Counted from the stretch's first letter, positions 44,396 through 53,103 are shown. The stretch is DNA of 64,000 nt from Hylemonella gracilis (GCF_004328645.1 NZ_CP031395.1:3125501-3189500), one strand, 5' to 3'. The notes: generated by a model from the letters alone, not told the origin. A program made the numbers and translations.

Positions 44396-46291
44396 TCAGG
44401 CGTTCGCCCGCGCGTCCGCGTCGGCCCCGGCTGCGGCCCGCGCAGGCGCATCCACCATCACGTGCAGGCCCCCCGCCAGCTTGGCCTCGTGTTTGGACAG
44501 GGAGGCCTTGGTCGCCAACTCCTCGGCATAGCGGTAGTCACCACCGGCCACGCGCACTGCGCCGATGGACACCGTGGTGCAGGGAAAGAAACGCCGCACG
44601 CCCTGCCGGTCCTCGGCCTCGACGCCACCGCGCGTGCGCCCCTCCTCGTCGTAGAGGTCACGCGCCTGACGGGCAAAGGCCGCGATGATGCGTTCGCTGC
44701 GCGGGCGCCAGTCCTCGCTCTGAAACAGAATCATGAAATCGTCACCACCGACGTGGCCGACGAAGTCGCGCTGCGGGTCGCTGTGCGCCACGGCCAGGCG
44801 CGCCAGCAGGCGAATCATCTCGTCGCCACGCCAATAGCCGTAATGGTCGTTGTAGGGCTTGAAGTTATCCAGGTCCAGATAGCAGACGGTGAAGGCGCCG
44901 CCGCTGTCGAGCAGGCGCTGCATGTGCAAGCTGATCGGAATGTTGCCGGGCAGAGAGGTCAGCGGGTTGGCGTGGCGCGCCGCCTCCAGCCGCAGCTCTG
45001 TCACGGAACGTACCAGTTGATCGCCTGTGCCCAGGCCCACGTAACGTCCGTTGTCGGTGACGATGAAGCCGTCGTTCAGGTAGCGCTGATCCTGCGAAGT
45101 CAGGATGCCCACCAGCTCCTCGATGTCGAAGTTGCGCTCGATCAGGCGCGGCTCGCGGTTGGCGTGCTTGATGCAGGACTTGCGGCCATGGATCTCGCGG
45201 AAGTAGAGCGTGGCGTAGTGGTCCATGAACTGCTGGCGGTTCAGGATGGCGACGGGCCGCTCGCCACCATTGCCGTCACCCTTCGCTTCGCTCTCCAGCA
45301 CGGCCATGGCATGCAGGCCGGGATGGGCGTGGAACAGCGCCGCCGCCTCGTCGTTGCTGGTCGCGGTGCTGAGCGTGGGCGCATGGATGATGGACAAGTG
45401 CCGCAGCTGGCCACGCTGCGCGGCGTAACGCTGCTCGGGCAGCACGGCCACGCGCGTGTCGCGCAGCACGTTGCCGGCTTCGCGCAGCGGTTCGGTGCGC
45501 GGCGCTGCCTCGGGGCGCCCCAGGAACCAGCCTTGCCCGTAGGTGATGCCCAGGTCGCGGATCACGCGCAGTTCGGCCTCGTGCTCGATGCCCTCGGCCA
45601 CCAGCGAGGTACCAAAGACATCGGCGATCTGCAGCAGGGCCTGCACGGTCTTGAGCCGGTCGGCGCTCTGGTGGATGTCGTGGCTGAAGTACTTGTCGAT
45701 CTTGACGATGTCGGGCTTGAGCTGTGACCACAGGCGCAGGCTGGAGCGCCCGTCGCCAAAATCGTCCAGCGCCAGGGCCAGCCCTTCCGACTGCAACTGG
45801 CGCGAGACCTCGCCCAGGGCGTCCATGTCGTCCACGCGCTCGTGCTCGGTGATCTCCAGCACCACCATGCGCGGCGAGACCTGCAGGTTGCGGATGCCTT
45901 GGGCCAGCATCGTGGTGCCCCCCACGTCCACCAGGCGCGACAGTGCGTTCGCGCTGATGTTGAGGAAGAGCCGACCGGGCTGGCGCAGCGTGCCCCAACG
46001 CCGCAAGGCCACCTGCAGGCAGAAAAGCTCGAATTCGTAGAGCAGGCCTTCGTCCTGCGCGGCACGCAGCAGGGCTTCAGGCCGATGCAGAGGGCTGTCC
46101 TCGGGTCCGCGGATCAACGCCTCGTGGGCATGGACCGCGGCCGACTTGAGGTCTACGACGGGCTGAAACACCGCGCGCAAACCGCCTTGCCGCATCAAGG
46201 CGGCGAGCGAGCCCGTGCCGTCCCGCGTCAGCGCATCGGGCACATAGAGGTGAACTTGGTCAATCACCCATTCATACTGCCCCGCCTGCAT
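44396..46291 (-). CDS. EAL-CBS-GGDEF c-di-GMP enzyme
   Basis: 631 residues. EAL domain about 30-270 with HEALIRG, LNISANAL, VLEITEHE, ALDDFGDGRSS, VKIDKYF, AEGIEHEAE and GQGWFLGRPE, all catalytic residues present. A CBS-like pair follows (about 300-435) and then GGDEF (about 455-600) with VGHVGGDDFMIL; no RxxD inhibitory site is seen. It can in principle both make and break c-di-GMP, with the CBS pair as possible nucleotide sensor. A Pho box ends 20 bp before the ATG, so the mRNA may be leaderless. Confidence 0.88.
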   Translation of the reverse strand: MQAGQYEWVIDQVHLYVPDALTRDGTGSLAALMRQGGLRAVFQPVVDLKSAAVHAHEALIRGPEDSPLHRPEALLRAAQDEGLLYEFELFCLQVALRRWGTLRQPGRLFLNISANALSRLVDVGGTTMLAQGIRNLQVSPRMVVLEITEHERVDDMDALGEVSRQLQSEGLALALDDFGDGRSSLRLWSQLKPDIVKIDKYFSHDIHQSADRLKTVQALLQIADVFGTSLVAEGIEHEAELRVIRDLGITYGQGWFLGRPEAAPRTEPLREAGNVLRDTRVAVLPEQRYAAQRGQLRHLSIIHAPTLSTATSNDEAAALFHAHPGLHAMAVLESEAKGDGNGGERPVAILNRQQFMDHYATLYFREIHGRKSCIKHANREPRLIERNFDIEELVGILTSQDQRYLNDGFIVTDNGRYVGLGTGDQLVRSVTELRLEAARHANPLTSLPGNIPISLHMQRLLDSGGAFTVCYLDLDNFKPYNDHYGYWRGDEMIRLLARLAVAHSDPQRDFVGHVGGDDFMILFQSEDWRPRSERIIAAFARQARDLYDEEGRTRGGVEAEDRQGVRRFFPCTTVSIGAVRVAGGDYRYAEELATKASLSKHEAKLAGGLHVMVDAPARAAAGADADARANA

Positions 46292-46311
46292 GACGAAATG
46301 ACGTCATGTCA

Positions 46312-46340
46312 GTGAATAAACGATGACAACACCATGACCA
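46312..46340 (-). promoter_or_regulatory. Pho box of the EAL-CBS-GGDEF gene
   Basis: Minus-strand TGGTCAT (46340-46334), TTGTCAT (46329-46323) and TATTCAC (46318-46312) at an exact 11-bp period, then 10 bp and TCATTT as a weak -10 (46301-46296). The repeats point to the leftward gene, not to the rightward histone-like gene. Confidence 0.6.
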
Positions 46341-46432
46341 CCGCATGAACCCGCCGAAACGCGGTAGCAGTTTCATGGCCGAGTCGGTATAACCGCCTGC
46401 TTTTGCAAACCCAATCCTCACGCCACCGCGCC

Positions 46433-46996
46433 ATGAACTCCTCTTCCAAGTCCAAGCTCAAGCCCAAGCCGAACAAGACCGCCACCGCCCAGGTCGAACC
46501 GGCCTCCAAGACCAGCAAGAACACCACGCCCGCAAGCGTGGCCAAGGCCAAGACCCGCAAAGACGCCAAGCCCCTGAAATCAGCCGCGACCCCCGAAGGC
46601 ACCCGGGGCGCCAAGACCCCGGCACCGAAGAAGACCAAGGCCCAGGCCAGGGATAAAAAGCCGAAGCTCGTGCACGACCGCTACAGCCTGCCCAAGGACG
46701 AAGACGTCGCGCTGGACACGCTCAAGCAGCGTGTCACGGCGCTCGGTCTGAAGGTCAAGAAGAACAGCCTGCTGCGCGCCGGCCTGCTGGCGTTGGGCAA
46801 GCTGGGGGACGCCGCTGTGCTGGAAGCGCTGCGCGCCCTGCCGGAACCGATCCATGCCGTGACGTCCGGTGATGCACCCAAGTCCGCCAAGGAAAAACCC
46901 GCCAAGACCAAGGCGGCCAAGGCCCCCAAGAAGACCGGCAAGTCGAGCAAGCCCGCGACACCCGAGACGGGCGCCGACGCGACTCACGCGCCGTAA
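46433..46996 (+). CDS. Lys/Ala-rich histone-H1-like protein with a small folded core
   Basis: 187 residues. Two low-complexity basic tails (about 1-78 and 135-187: SKSKLKPKPNKT; KPAKTKAAKAPKKTGKSS) flank a folded segment, about residues 80-133 (YSLPKDEDVALDTLKQRVTA, then LGLKVKKNSLLRAGLLALGK). The folded part looks like a ribbon-helix-helix or similar DNA-binding unit. It probably binds DNA or polyphosphate non-specifically. Its 3' end overlaps ppk by 13 bp on the opposite strand. Confidence 0.7.
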   Translation: MNSSSKSKLKPKPNKTATAQVEPASKTSKNTTPASVAKAKTRKDAKPLKSAATPEGTRGAKTPAPKKTKAQARDKKPKLVHDRYSLPKDEDVALDTLKQRVTALGLKVKKNSLLRAGLLALGKLGDAAVLEALRALPEPIHAVTSGDAPKSAKEKPAKTKAAKAPKKTGKSSKPATPETGADATHAP

Positions 46997-49185
46997 CGCC
47001 CCATCAGGGCGCGCTGCACGCTCAGGGCCGGCGCACCGCTGGCCGGCTGCAGGCGCTCATAACGGCCATCAGGCATCAGCTCCCAGGCCCCATCGTTGTC
47101 CTGCAAGGCGGCGCTCAGCGTCTCGTCGATGACCCGCTGGCGCAGGGCCGGGTCGAGCACGGGCCAGGCCAGTTCGACGCGGCGCAGCATATTGCGGTTC
47201 ATCCAGTCCGCGCTGGCCAGGTAGAGGGACTCGTCGGCCTCCACGCCTTCGCCATGGCGGAAATAAAACACCCGCGCGTGCTCCAGAAAGCGCCCGATGA
47301 TGGAGCGCACGCGGATGTTCTCCGTCTGCCCCGGCACGCCCGCGGGCAACATGCAGGCACCGCGCACGATCAGGTCAATCTTCACGCCCTGTTGTCCGGC
47401 CTCGATGAGCGCGCGGATCAGGGCTTCATCGGTCAGCGCATTCATCTTCGCGATCAGGCGCGCGGGCCTGCCCGCGGCGGCGGCGGCCTGCAAGGTTTCG
47501 ATCTTCTCCAGCAGCTTCTTGTGCAGATGGAAAGGCGCCATCCAGAGCTGATGCAGGCGCGGCAGGCGGTTCTGTCCGGCCAGGTGGATGAAGACCTGCT
47601 CCACGTCGGCCGTGATCTGCGGGTCGGCCGTCAGATGACTCCAGTCCGTGTAGAAGCGCGCGGTCGCCGGGTTGTAGTTGCCAGTGGACAGGTGGGCATA
47701 GCGTCGCAGACTCGGCCCACCGGCTTCGCCCCCAGCACCCGGCACGCGGCGCGTGACCAGCATGGCCTTGGCGTGGGTCTTGAGGCCCACCACGCCGTAG
47801 AGCACCTGCACGCCGATGAACTCCAGGCGCTCGGCCCAGTCGATGTTCACTTCCTCGTCGAAGCGTGCCTTCAGCTCCAGCACCACCGTCACTTCCTTGC
47901 CCCGGCGCACGGCCTCGCGCAGCAGATCCATCAGCGCCGAGTTCGCACCGGTGCGGTAGACCGTCTGGCGGATGGCCAGCACCTGGGGGTCGTTCACGGC
48001 CTCGCGCAGGAAATCGAGCACCCCGTCGAAGCGCTCGTAGGGCTGGTGGATCAGCACGTCGCCGCGCTCCAGCCGTTCGAAGATGGACTGGACGCCAGCC
48101 GCGCCGGAGGCCGAAGCACCGCCCTGGGCCGTGCCCGCCAGTTGCGATGGATAGCTGGCCCGGTAGGACGGAAAGCGCAGTCGTTTTTCCAGCTGCGGAT
48201 CACTCAACAGATCCACGAGCTGGCCCATGCGCCCCAGGTTCACGGGGCCATGCACGCGGTAGAGCGCGCCCTCGGGCAGGTCGAACTGCGACAACAGAAA
48301 GTCCGCCAAGTCCTGCGGGCAGCCGGCCGAGACTTCCAGCCGCACGGCCTGGCCGTAGTGGCGGTGCTCCAGCCCCTGACGCAGCGCGGTGCGCAGGTTC
48401 TTCACGTCTTCCTCGTCCACCGCGAGGTCGGAGTGCCGCGTGACGCGGAACTGCGAGAAGTGCAGCATCTCGCGACCAGGGAACAACTCCTCCAGGTGCG
48501 CGCGGATGACGCTGGACAGCGAGACGAACAGTCGCCGCCGCCGGCTGCCATGTCCGCAGAGCTTGTCCGGCATCGGGATCAGGCGCGGCAAGGCCCGCGG
48601 CACCTTGACGATGGCGATGTCGTTCTCGCGCCCGAAGGCATCCTTGCCGCCCAGGCGCACGATGAAGTTGAGCGACTTGTTGGCCACCTGCGGGAAGGGG
48701 TGCGAGGGGTCCAGCCCCACGGGGATCAGCAGGGGCTGCACTTCCTGCTCGAAATACTGCCGAACCCAGCGCCGCTGCGCCGCGTTGCGGTCACCATGGG
48801 AGACGATCTCGATGCCCTCCTTGCGGAAGGCAGGCGTGAGTTCGTCGTTGTAGAGCGCATACTGCCGCGCCACCAACTCGTGGATGGCGGCGGACAGGCG
48901 CGTGAACGAGGCTGCGGTGTACAGGCCCTGCGTGTCCTTGCGCTGGTAGGCCATCAGGTGAGGCTCCGAGCGCACCTCGAAGAACTCGTCGAGGTTGGAC
49001 GAGACAATGCAGAGGTAGCGCAGGCGCTCGAGCAAGGGCACGTCGGCGCGGCAGGCCCAATCGAACACACGCCAGTTGAAGGCCAGCACGCTGTGGTCGC
49101 GGTCGAGCAGCGGCAGGGCTGCTGCCTTGCCCGAGGCCGCGGCGCCCGCGATGTCACTGATCACGGTGGGCAGGTTGGTGTTCAT
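46984..49185 (-). CDS. ppk: Polyphosphate kinase 1
   Basis: 733 residues, the usual length. It reversibly makes polyphosphate from ATP. The N-domain starts RDHSVLAFNWRVFDWACRAD and contains RYLCIVSSNLDEFFEVR. The phospho-His segment is VGLKTHAKAMLVTRR and the ATP-site segment is STGNYNPATARFYTD. It starts within the stop of plcP (ATGA overlap) and is the third gene of an operon behind a Pho box. Confidence 0.97.
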   Translation of the reverse strand: MNTNLPTVISDIAGAAASGKAAALPLLDRDHSVLAFNWRVFDWACRADVPLLERLRYLCIVSSNLDEFFEVRSEPHLMAYQRKDTQGLYTAASFTRLSAAIHELVARQYALYNDELTPAFRKEGIEIVSHGDRNAAQRRWVRQYFEQEVQPLLIPVGLDPSHPFPQVANKSLNFIVRLGGKDAFGRENDIAIVKVPRALPRLIPMPDKLCGHGSRRRRLFVSLSSVIRAHLEELFPGREMLHFSQFRVTRHSDLAVDEEDVKNLRTALRQGLEHRHYGQAVRLEVSAGCPQDLADFLLSQFDLPEGALYRVHGPVNLGRMGQLVDLLSDPQLEKRLRFPSYRASYPSQLAGTAQGGASASGAAGVQSIFERLERGDVLIHQPYERFDGVLDFLREAVNDPQVLAIRQTVYRTGANSALMDLLREAVRRGKEVTVVLELKARFDEEVNIDWAERLEFIGVQVLYGVVGLKTHAKAMLVTRRVPGAGGEAGGPSLRRYAHLSTGNYNPATARFYTDWSHLTADPQITADVEQVFIHLAGQNRLPRLHQLWMAPFHLHKKLLEKIETLQAAAAAGRPARLIAKMNALTDEALIRALIEAGQQGVKIDLIVRGACMLPAGVPGQTENIRVRSIIGRFLEHARVFYFRHGEGVEADESLYLASADWMNRNMLRRVELAWPVLDPALRQRVIDETLSAALQDNDGAWELMPDGRYERLQPASGAPALSVQRALMGRYGA

Positions 49186-50084
49186 GGCTGGGACACCAGG
49201 ACGGGCGAGACTTCTTCAGCGTTCTTCTCATCCGTGTCCGCACCGCGCTCGCGGCCGTCACGTGCGTTCGCAATCACGCCGGCGAGCACCTGGCCCCAAT
49301 GCACGATCTCCAGTCGGCCATCGTGGTGCTCCACCAGGGCGGTCAGGCTCTCGACCCAGTCGCCATCGTTGCAGTACAGCACGCCATCGATCTCGCGCAT
49401 CTCGGCATGGTGAATGTGGCCACAGACCACGCCGTGGTGGCCACGCTTCTTGGCTTCGCGCGCGACGGCGACTTCGAAATCGCTGATGAAATTCACGGCT
49501 TTCTTGACCTTGAGCTTCAGATAGGCCGACAGCGACCAGTAGGGCAACCCGAGCTTGGCGCGCCAGTGGTTCAGGTAGCGGTTGAGCTTGAGCGCCCATT
49601 CGTAGAGCGTGTCACCCACGTAGGCCAGCCACTTGGCGTATTGGATCACGCCGTCGAAGTAGTCGCCGTGCGTCACCCACAGGCGCTGGCCGGTCGCGGT
49701 CACGTGCACGGCCTCCTCCACCACCTCGATGCCGCCGAATTGGTGGTCCAGGAACTGGCGGGCGAATTCGTCGTGGTTGCCGGGCACGAAAATCACCCGA
49801 CTGCCCTTGCGCGCGCGGCGCAGCAACTTCTGCACCACGTCGTTGTGCTGCTGCGGCCAGAACCAGCGACGGCGCAGTTGCCAGCCGTCAATGATGTCGC
49901 CGACGAGGTAGAGGCACTCGCTGCTGCTTTCCCGCAGGAAATCCAGCAACGGGCCAGCCTGGCAACCAGGCGTTCCCAGGTGCAAGTCAGAGATGAAGAC
50001 GGCGCGGTAGCGCGGCCGTTTCCCGTCCGTGTCCTCATGGTCTTCCATGGCCACTCGCATGTTTTCAATGAGCGTGTTTTTCAT
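49182..50084 (-). CDS. plcP: PlcP-like metallophosphoesterase (phospholipase C for membrane lipid turnover)
   Basis: 300 residues. The calcineurin-like metal motifs are complete: FISDLHLGT, VGDIIDGW, VPGNHDE, THGDYFDG and CGHIHHAEM. The sequence between them (RRWFWPQQHNDVVQKLLRRA; GLPYWSLSAYLKLKVKKAV; CNDGDWVESLTALVEHHDG) is the pattern of PlcP of Sinorhizobium meliloti, which removes the head group of phosphatidylcholine and related lipids under phosphate limitation. The ATG at 50084 overlaps the stop of the OlsB-like gene (TGATG); the GTG before it is less likely. UDP-2,3-diacylglucosamine hydrolase (LpxH) is the main alternative. Confidence 0.8.
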   Translation of the reverse strand: MKNTLIENMRVAMEDHEDTDGKRPRYRAVFISDLHLGTPGCQAGPLLDFLRESSSECLYLVGDIIDGWQLRRRWFWPQQHNDVVQKLLRRARKGSRVIFVPGNHDEFARQFLDHQFGGIEVVEEAVHVTATGQRLWVTHGDYFDGVIQYAKWLAYVGDTLYEWALKLNRYLNHWRAKLGLPYWSLSAYLKLKVKKAVNFISDFEVAVAREAKKRGHHGVVCGHIHHAEMREIDGVLYCNDGDWVESLTALVEHHDGRLEIVHWGQVLAGVIANARDGRERGADTDEKNAEEVSPVLVSQP

Positions 50085-50986
50085 CACCGCCCCAGAAAGC
50101 GCTTGCGATACCGTGCGGGCATGTCGACCAGGCGCAACATGACCGGCAGATCGGCGCAGTTGAAATCCGGATCCCAGGCCGGCGCGCCCAGCACCTTGGT
50201 GCCTAGACGCAGATAGCCCTTGATGAGAGCGGGGGGCTCCACGGTCAGCGTGTCGTCGAGTTGCTCCACCGGCAGGGGCAGGCGCGGCCAGACCTGGTGT
50301 TCGATGGGCGCCAGGTGCATTGCGCGCAGTTGCCGCCAGACGCTGGCTGCCGCGCTGCCATGGATGCCGTTGACCGCATCCCGCATGGGGATGCTGGCGC
50401 AGCCGATCATCGCGTCGATCTGGTTGCGGTCCATGAACCGGATCAGCTCACCCCACAAGCCCAGGATCGCACCGCCTTCGCGATGGTCAGGATGCACGCA
50501 GCTGCGCCCCACCTCGACCATGCGGTCGCGCAAGGGACGCAGGCGGGTCAGGTCAAACTCGCTGTCGCTGTAGAAACCTCCGAGCCGCCGGGCCTGCGCG
50601 GGTGTCAGCATGCGGTAGGTACCGATCACCTCGCGGGTGGCCACATCGCGCGCCAGCAGGTGTTCGCAATAATCGTCGTAGAGGTCGACGTCGTGGCCGG
50701 GCACCGGGGTGTTCAGTCGCGCCCCCATCTCACCGGCGAACACCGCGTAGCGCAGACGCTGGGCCGCACGGACTTCGTCCAGATGCCGCGCCCAGCTCAC
50801 CTCGACCCCTCCCTCCTGCCGCTCGGCCAGCCGCTGCGCGGGCTGGCTGACGGGGCGCTGACCACGGGCCAGCATGGAAGGCAGGGCCTGGGCGAAGGCC
50901 GATGAGATCCGCGTCGGAATCCGCGGAATCTTCGAAGCCAAGGGCAAGAGTGACAGCGGGAAGCTCGGACGCGTGTGTTCTTTCAT
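50084..50986 (-). CDS. OlsB-like N-acyltransferase (ornithine-lipid type)
   Basis: 300 residues of the GNAT-like OlsB/hemolysin-type acyltransferase family. Matches include VRAAQRLRYAVFAGEMGARL, VIGTYRMLTPAQARRLGGFY, VEVGRSCVHPDHREGGAILG and DAMIGCASIP. OlsB moves a 3-hydroxyacyl group from ACP to the amino group of ornithine, the first step to phosphorus-free ornithine lipids. No OlsA (second acyltransferase) is in the window. It is the first gene of olsB-plcP-ppk behind a strong Pho box. The amino-acid substrate is inferred. Confidence 0.78.
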   Translation of the reverse strand: MKEHTRPSFPLSLLPLASKIPRIPTRISSAFAQALPSMLARGQRPVSQPAQRLAERQEGGVEVSWARHLDEVRAAQRLRYAVFAGEMGARLNTPVPGHDVDLYDDYCEHLLARDVATREVIGTYRMLTPAQARRLGGFYSDSEFDLTRLRPLRDRMVEVGRSCVHPDHREGGAILGLWGELIRFMDRNQIDAMIGCASIPMRDAVNGIHGSAAASVWRQLRAMHLAPIEHQVWPRLPLPVEQLDDTLTVEPPALIKGYLRLGTKVLGAPAWDPDFNCADLPVMLRLVDMPARYRKRFLGR

Positions 50987-51046
50987 GGTGTCTGCGTTGT
51001 GTTCATCCTGTGTGACACCAGTGTGGTGGTCAGGCGTGACGGCACC

Positions 51047-51075
51047 ATGTCCGATTCATGACGAATCGGTGACAG
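51047..51075 (-). promoter_or_regulatory. Pho box of the olsB-like/plcP/ppk operon
   Basis: Minus-strand CTGTCAC (51075-51069), TCGTCAT (51064-51058) and CGGACAT (51053-51047) at an exact 11-bp period. The first two are near-consensus. The box lies 60 bp before the OlsB-like start. No good -10 is seen at the usual distance. Confidence 0.65.
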
Positions 51076-51157
51076 AACTTCGCGGACCCGGGGCCACGGG
51101 CGAGACCGTGGAGGCGCGGTTTGTCGGGCCCTGTATCAGGGCACGCGGTTCAGCAAG

Positions 51158-51883
51158 TCAGAGCCCGGCCAGGCTGCGCGCCGAGGACAGCGCGAGCACC
51201 AGGAAGGCCAGCGCGCAAGCGCGGTGGGTCCAGCGGGCCCACCGCGCATTGGCGCCCGCGAAGAACCGCGCGACGAGGGCCGCGCAGACGAAGCACCAGA
51301 CAACCGAAGACACCATGAAGCCGGTGAAGAAGATGGCGTAGTCGGTCCATTGGGGATCGCTGACACCGGCCGCGCCCATGGCGCTGCCCAAGGCAGCCCA
51401 GTAGGCCACGTTGTGCGGGTTCGTGATGGAAAGCAGCGCCCCAGCGCGCAGGGCGGCACGTCCGTCGTCTGGCACGGTCATGGCCGTGGCGCCGCCCGCA
51501 TCGGCCATGGTGCAGGTCACACCCGCCGCCGCGCTGCCCTCGGTCCTGTCCAGGGCCGCCGGCGGATGCACACGGGAAGCCCGCCAGGCATCGAACGCCA
51601 GCCACAGCAGGTAGGCGATGCCGGCCAGCGCGACCGGCAGGCGCAAGGCCTCGGTGCGCGCCAACAGGCCCACGCCCACGAGGCCCAGGACAGCCCAGAG
51701 CGCGTCTCCGCTCAGGGAACCGACCTGGACCAGCAAGGCCCCACGGTAGCCACCTTGCAGGCCCCGACGTATGGTTTCGGCGAAGATCGCGCCGGGCGCG
51801 GCATTGAAGACAAAGCCCAGCATCAGGGCCGACAGGAACAGGGCAAGCACGGGACCGGGCGACGAGAAAAAACGACGGGGCAC
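51158..51883 (-). CDS. LysE/RhtB family amino-acid exporter
   Basis: 241 residues from a GTG at 51883. LysE-type pattern: FLSALMLGFVFNAAPGAIFA, ETIRRGLQGGYRGALLVQVG, and NPHNVAYWAALGSAM, with about six membrane helices. A central insert (about residues 115-145, Thr/Ala/Asp-rich) lengthens the cytoplasmic loop. The open frame extends 103 residues further upstream, but that part is Arg/Ala-rich and overlaps the divergent gene, so it is not used. Exported substrate unknown. Confidence 0.78.
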   Translation of the reverse strand: MPRRFFSSPGPVLALFLSALMLGFVFNAAPGAIFAETIRRGLQGGYRGALLVQVGSLSGDALWAVLGLVGVGLLARTEALRLPVALAGIAYLLWLAFDAWRASRVHPPAALDRTEGSAAAGVTCTMADAGGATAMTVPDDGRAALRAGALLSITNPHNVAYWAALGSAMGAAGVSDPQWTDYAIFFTGFMVSSVVWCFVCAALVARFFAGANARWARWTHRACALAFLVLALSSARSLAGL

Positions 51884-52062
51884 TATAACCGCCCCGATGC
51901 CCCCTACCCCAATGCATCCCCGCGCGCGGCATACGCCGTCGTGTTTGCTATGCTTCGCCGCCGCGCGCCTGGCTGCCCGGCAGCCGTTGGCCGTTGGCGC
52001 GGGCTGCCGACGCGCGGGTGGTTCCATTTCTCGTGGTGCATACGTTTTCGGCTTGGTTCCCG

Positions 52063-53103
52063 GTGCATTCTTCGTCCGCTTCTCCTCGCTCATCCGCCCG
52101 CTTCGCGCGCCTGCTGCTCGCGCTGCTGCTGCCGACCCTGGCCGGTCTGCACGCCGGCGCTCAGGAGCCTGCGGAACCTCGACCTGCCGCAAACCCGGCC
52201 AGCATCGACAGCGGGACGGCGGCAGCGCCTGAATTGCCTGCGCCGGTGCAACCGCCGCGTGTTGCCTTCCACTACGAGTTGGACGCCTACTACAGCAACG
52301 TGGGCGCGGACATCGCGCTGACCGACGCCGACGAACCCAACGGCGGACACCTGGAAGAAACCGAGGTCTACCGCCGTCTCTTCAATGACGCCTTCCAGCC
52401 CCGCCTGTTCCTGCTGGAAGCCAGCGTCAACCCGATGCCCGTGCTTGGCACCTGGTACAAGCGCAAGCATCCGGACGGCTACGACAGCTACGACGTGGGC
52501 TCCGCGGGCGGCAACAACTTCAACCTGATCGATGCCGTCACGGCGGGTTTCCAGGAACCCTGGGCGATTTCCGCCTTCCTGGGCAGCTCCATGAAGTTCC
52601 GTCGCGAGGGCGAGGACGAGAAGCAGAGCAACCGCGGCTACATGGGCTACCTGCTGTCCTGCGGCACCCAGCACATTCACAACAATGTGCTGATCGACGA
52701 CGACTGGTGCGAACTGGAATGGAAGCTCAAGGGCGAACGTACCTTCCGCGAGGAAGAACTGAGTTGGAGCTTTCGCGTCGGGCTCAAGGAGCACGGCAAC
52801 CCCGACATCCGCGACCTCTTCTACATCGGACTGCGCCGCACCAACCTGAGCTACACCTCAAAGCTGCTGACCTTCCTCAACAACGCCAACGTCGAATTCC
52901 TGACGGAGTTCGCCCGCGACGATGGCCAGGTGATGCGCCAGCAAATCATCTTCGGTCGCAACTTTCCCCTGCCGCGCTACCGCGTCGCGCTGGCCCTGGA
53001 CGTGGGCTTGATCTACGAGAACAGCCGCAAGTATTCCGGCCGGTTGGCCGACTCGGACGCCGACGAACTGACGTTCGTGTTCCGGCCCAACATCAAATTC
53101 TGA
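52063..53103 (+). CDS. Exported outer-membrane beta-barrel-like protein of unknown function
   Basis: 346 residues from a GTG at 52063 (no ATG is available; a TTG at 51994 is possible). The signal peptide is ARFARLLLALLLPTLAGLHA-GAQ. The mature protein is rich in alternating beta strands and ends in Phe after FVFRPNIKF, as outer-membrane barrels do. Two Cys (SCGTQHIH; DDWCELEW) could form a disulfide. No family is recognised. It precedes a winged-helix regulator gene in the same direction. Confidence 0.65.
   Translation: MHSSSASPRSSARFARLLLALLLPTLAGLHAGAQEPAEPRPAANPASIDSGTAAAPELPAPVQPPRVAFHYELDAYYSNVGADIALTDADEPNGGHLEETEVYRRLFNDAFQPRLFLLEASVNPMPVLGTWYKRKHPDGYDSYDVGSAGGNNFNLIDAVTAGFQEPWAISAFLGSSMKFRREGEDEKQSNRGYMGYLLSCGTQHIHNNVLIDDDWCELEWKLKGERTFREEELSWSFRVGLKEHGNPDIRDLFYIGLRRTNLSYTSKLLTFLNNANVEFLTEFARDDGQVMRQQIIFGRNFPLPRYRVALALDVGLIYENSRKYSGRLADSDADELTFVFRPNIKF

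Noticed and set aside
46299..46306. TGACGTCA perfect 8-bp palindrome before the EAL-CBS-GGDEF gene
   Set aside because: Short and explained by overlap of repeat-like TGAC/GTCA words near the Pho box; no known regulator is implied.
51884..52192. Longer N-terminus for the LysE-type exporter
   Set aside because: Arg/Ala-rich, not membrane-like, and overlaps the divergent exported-protein gene.
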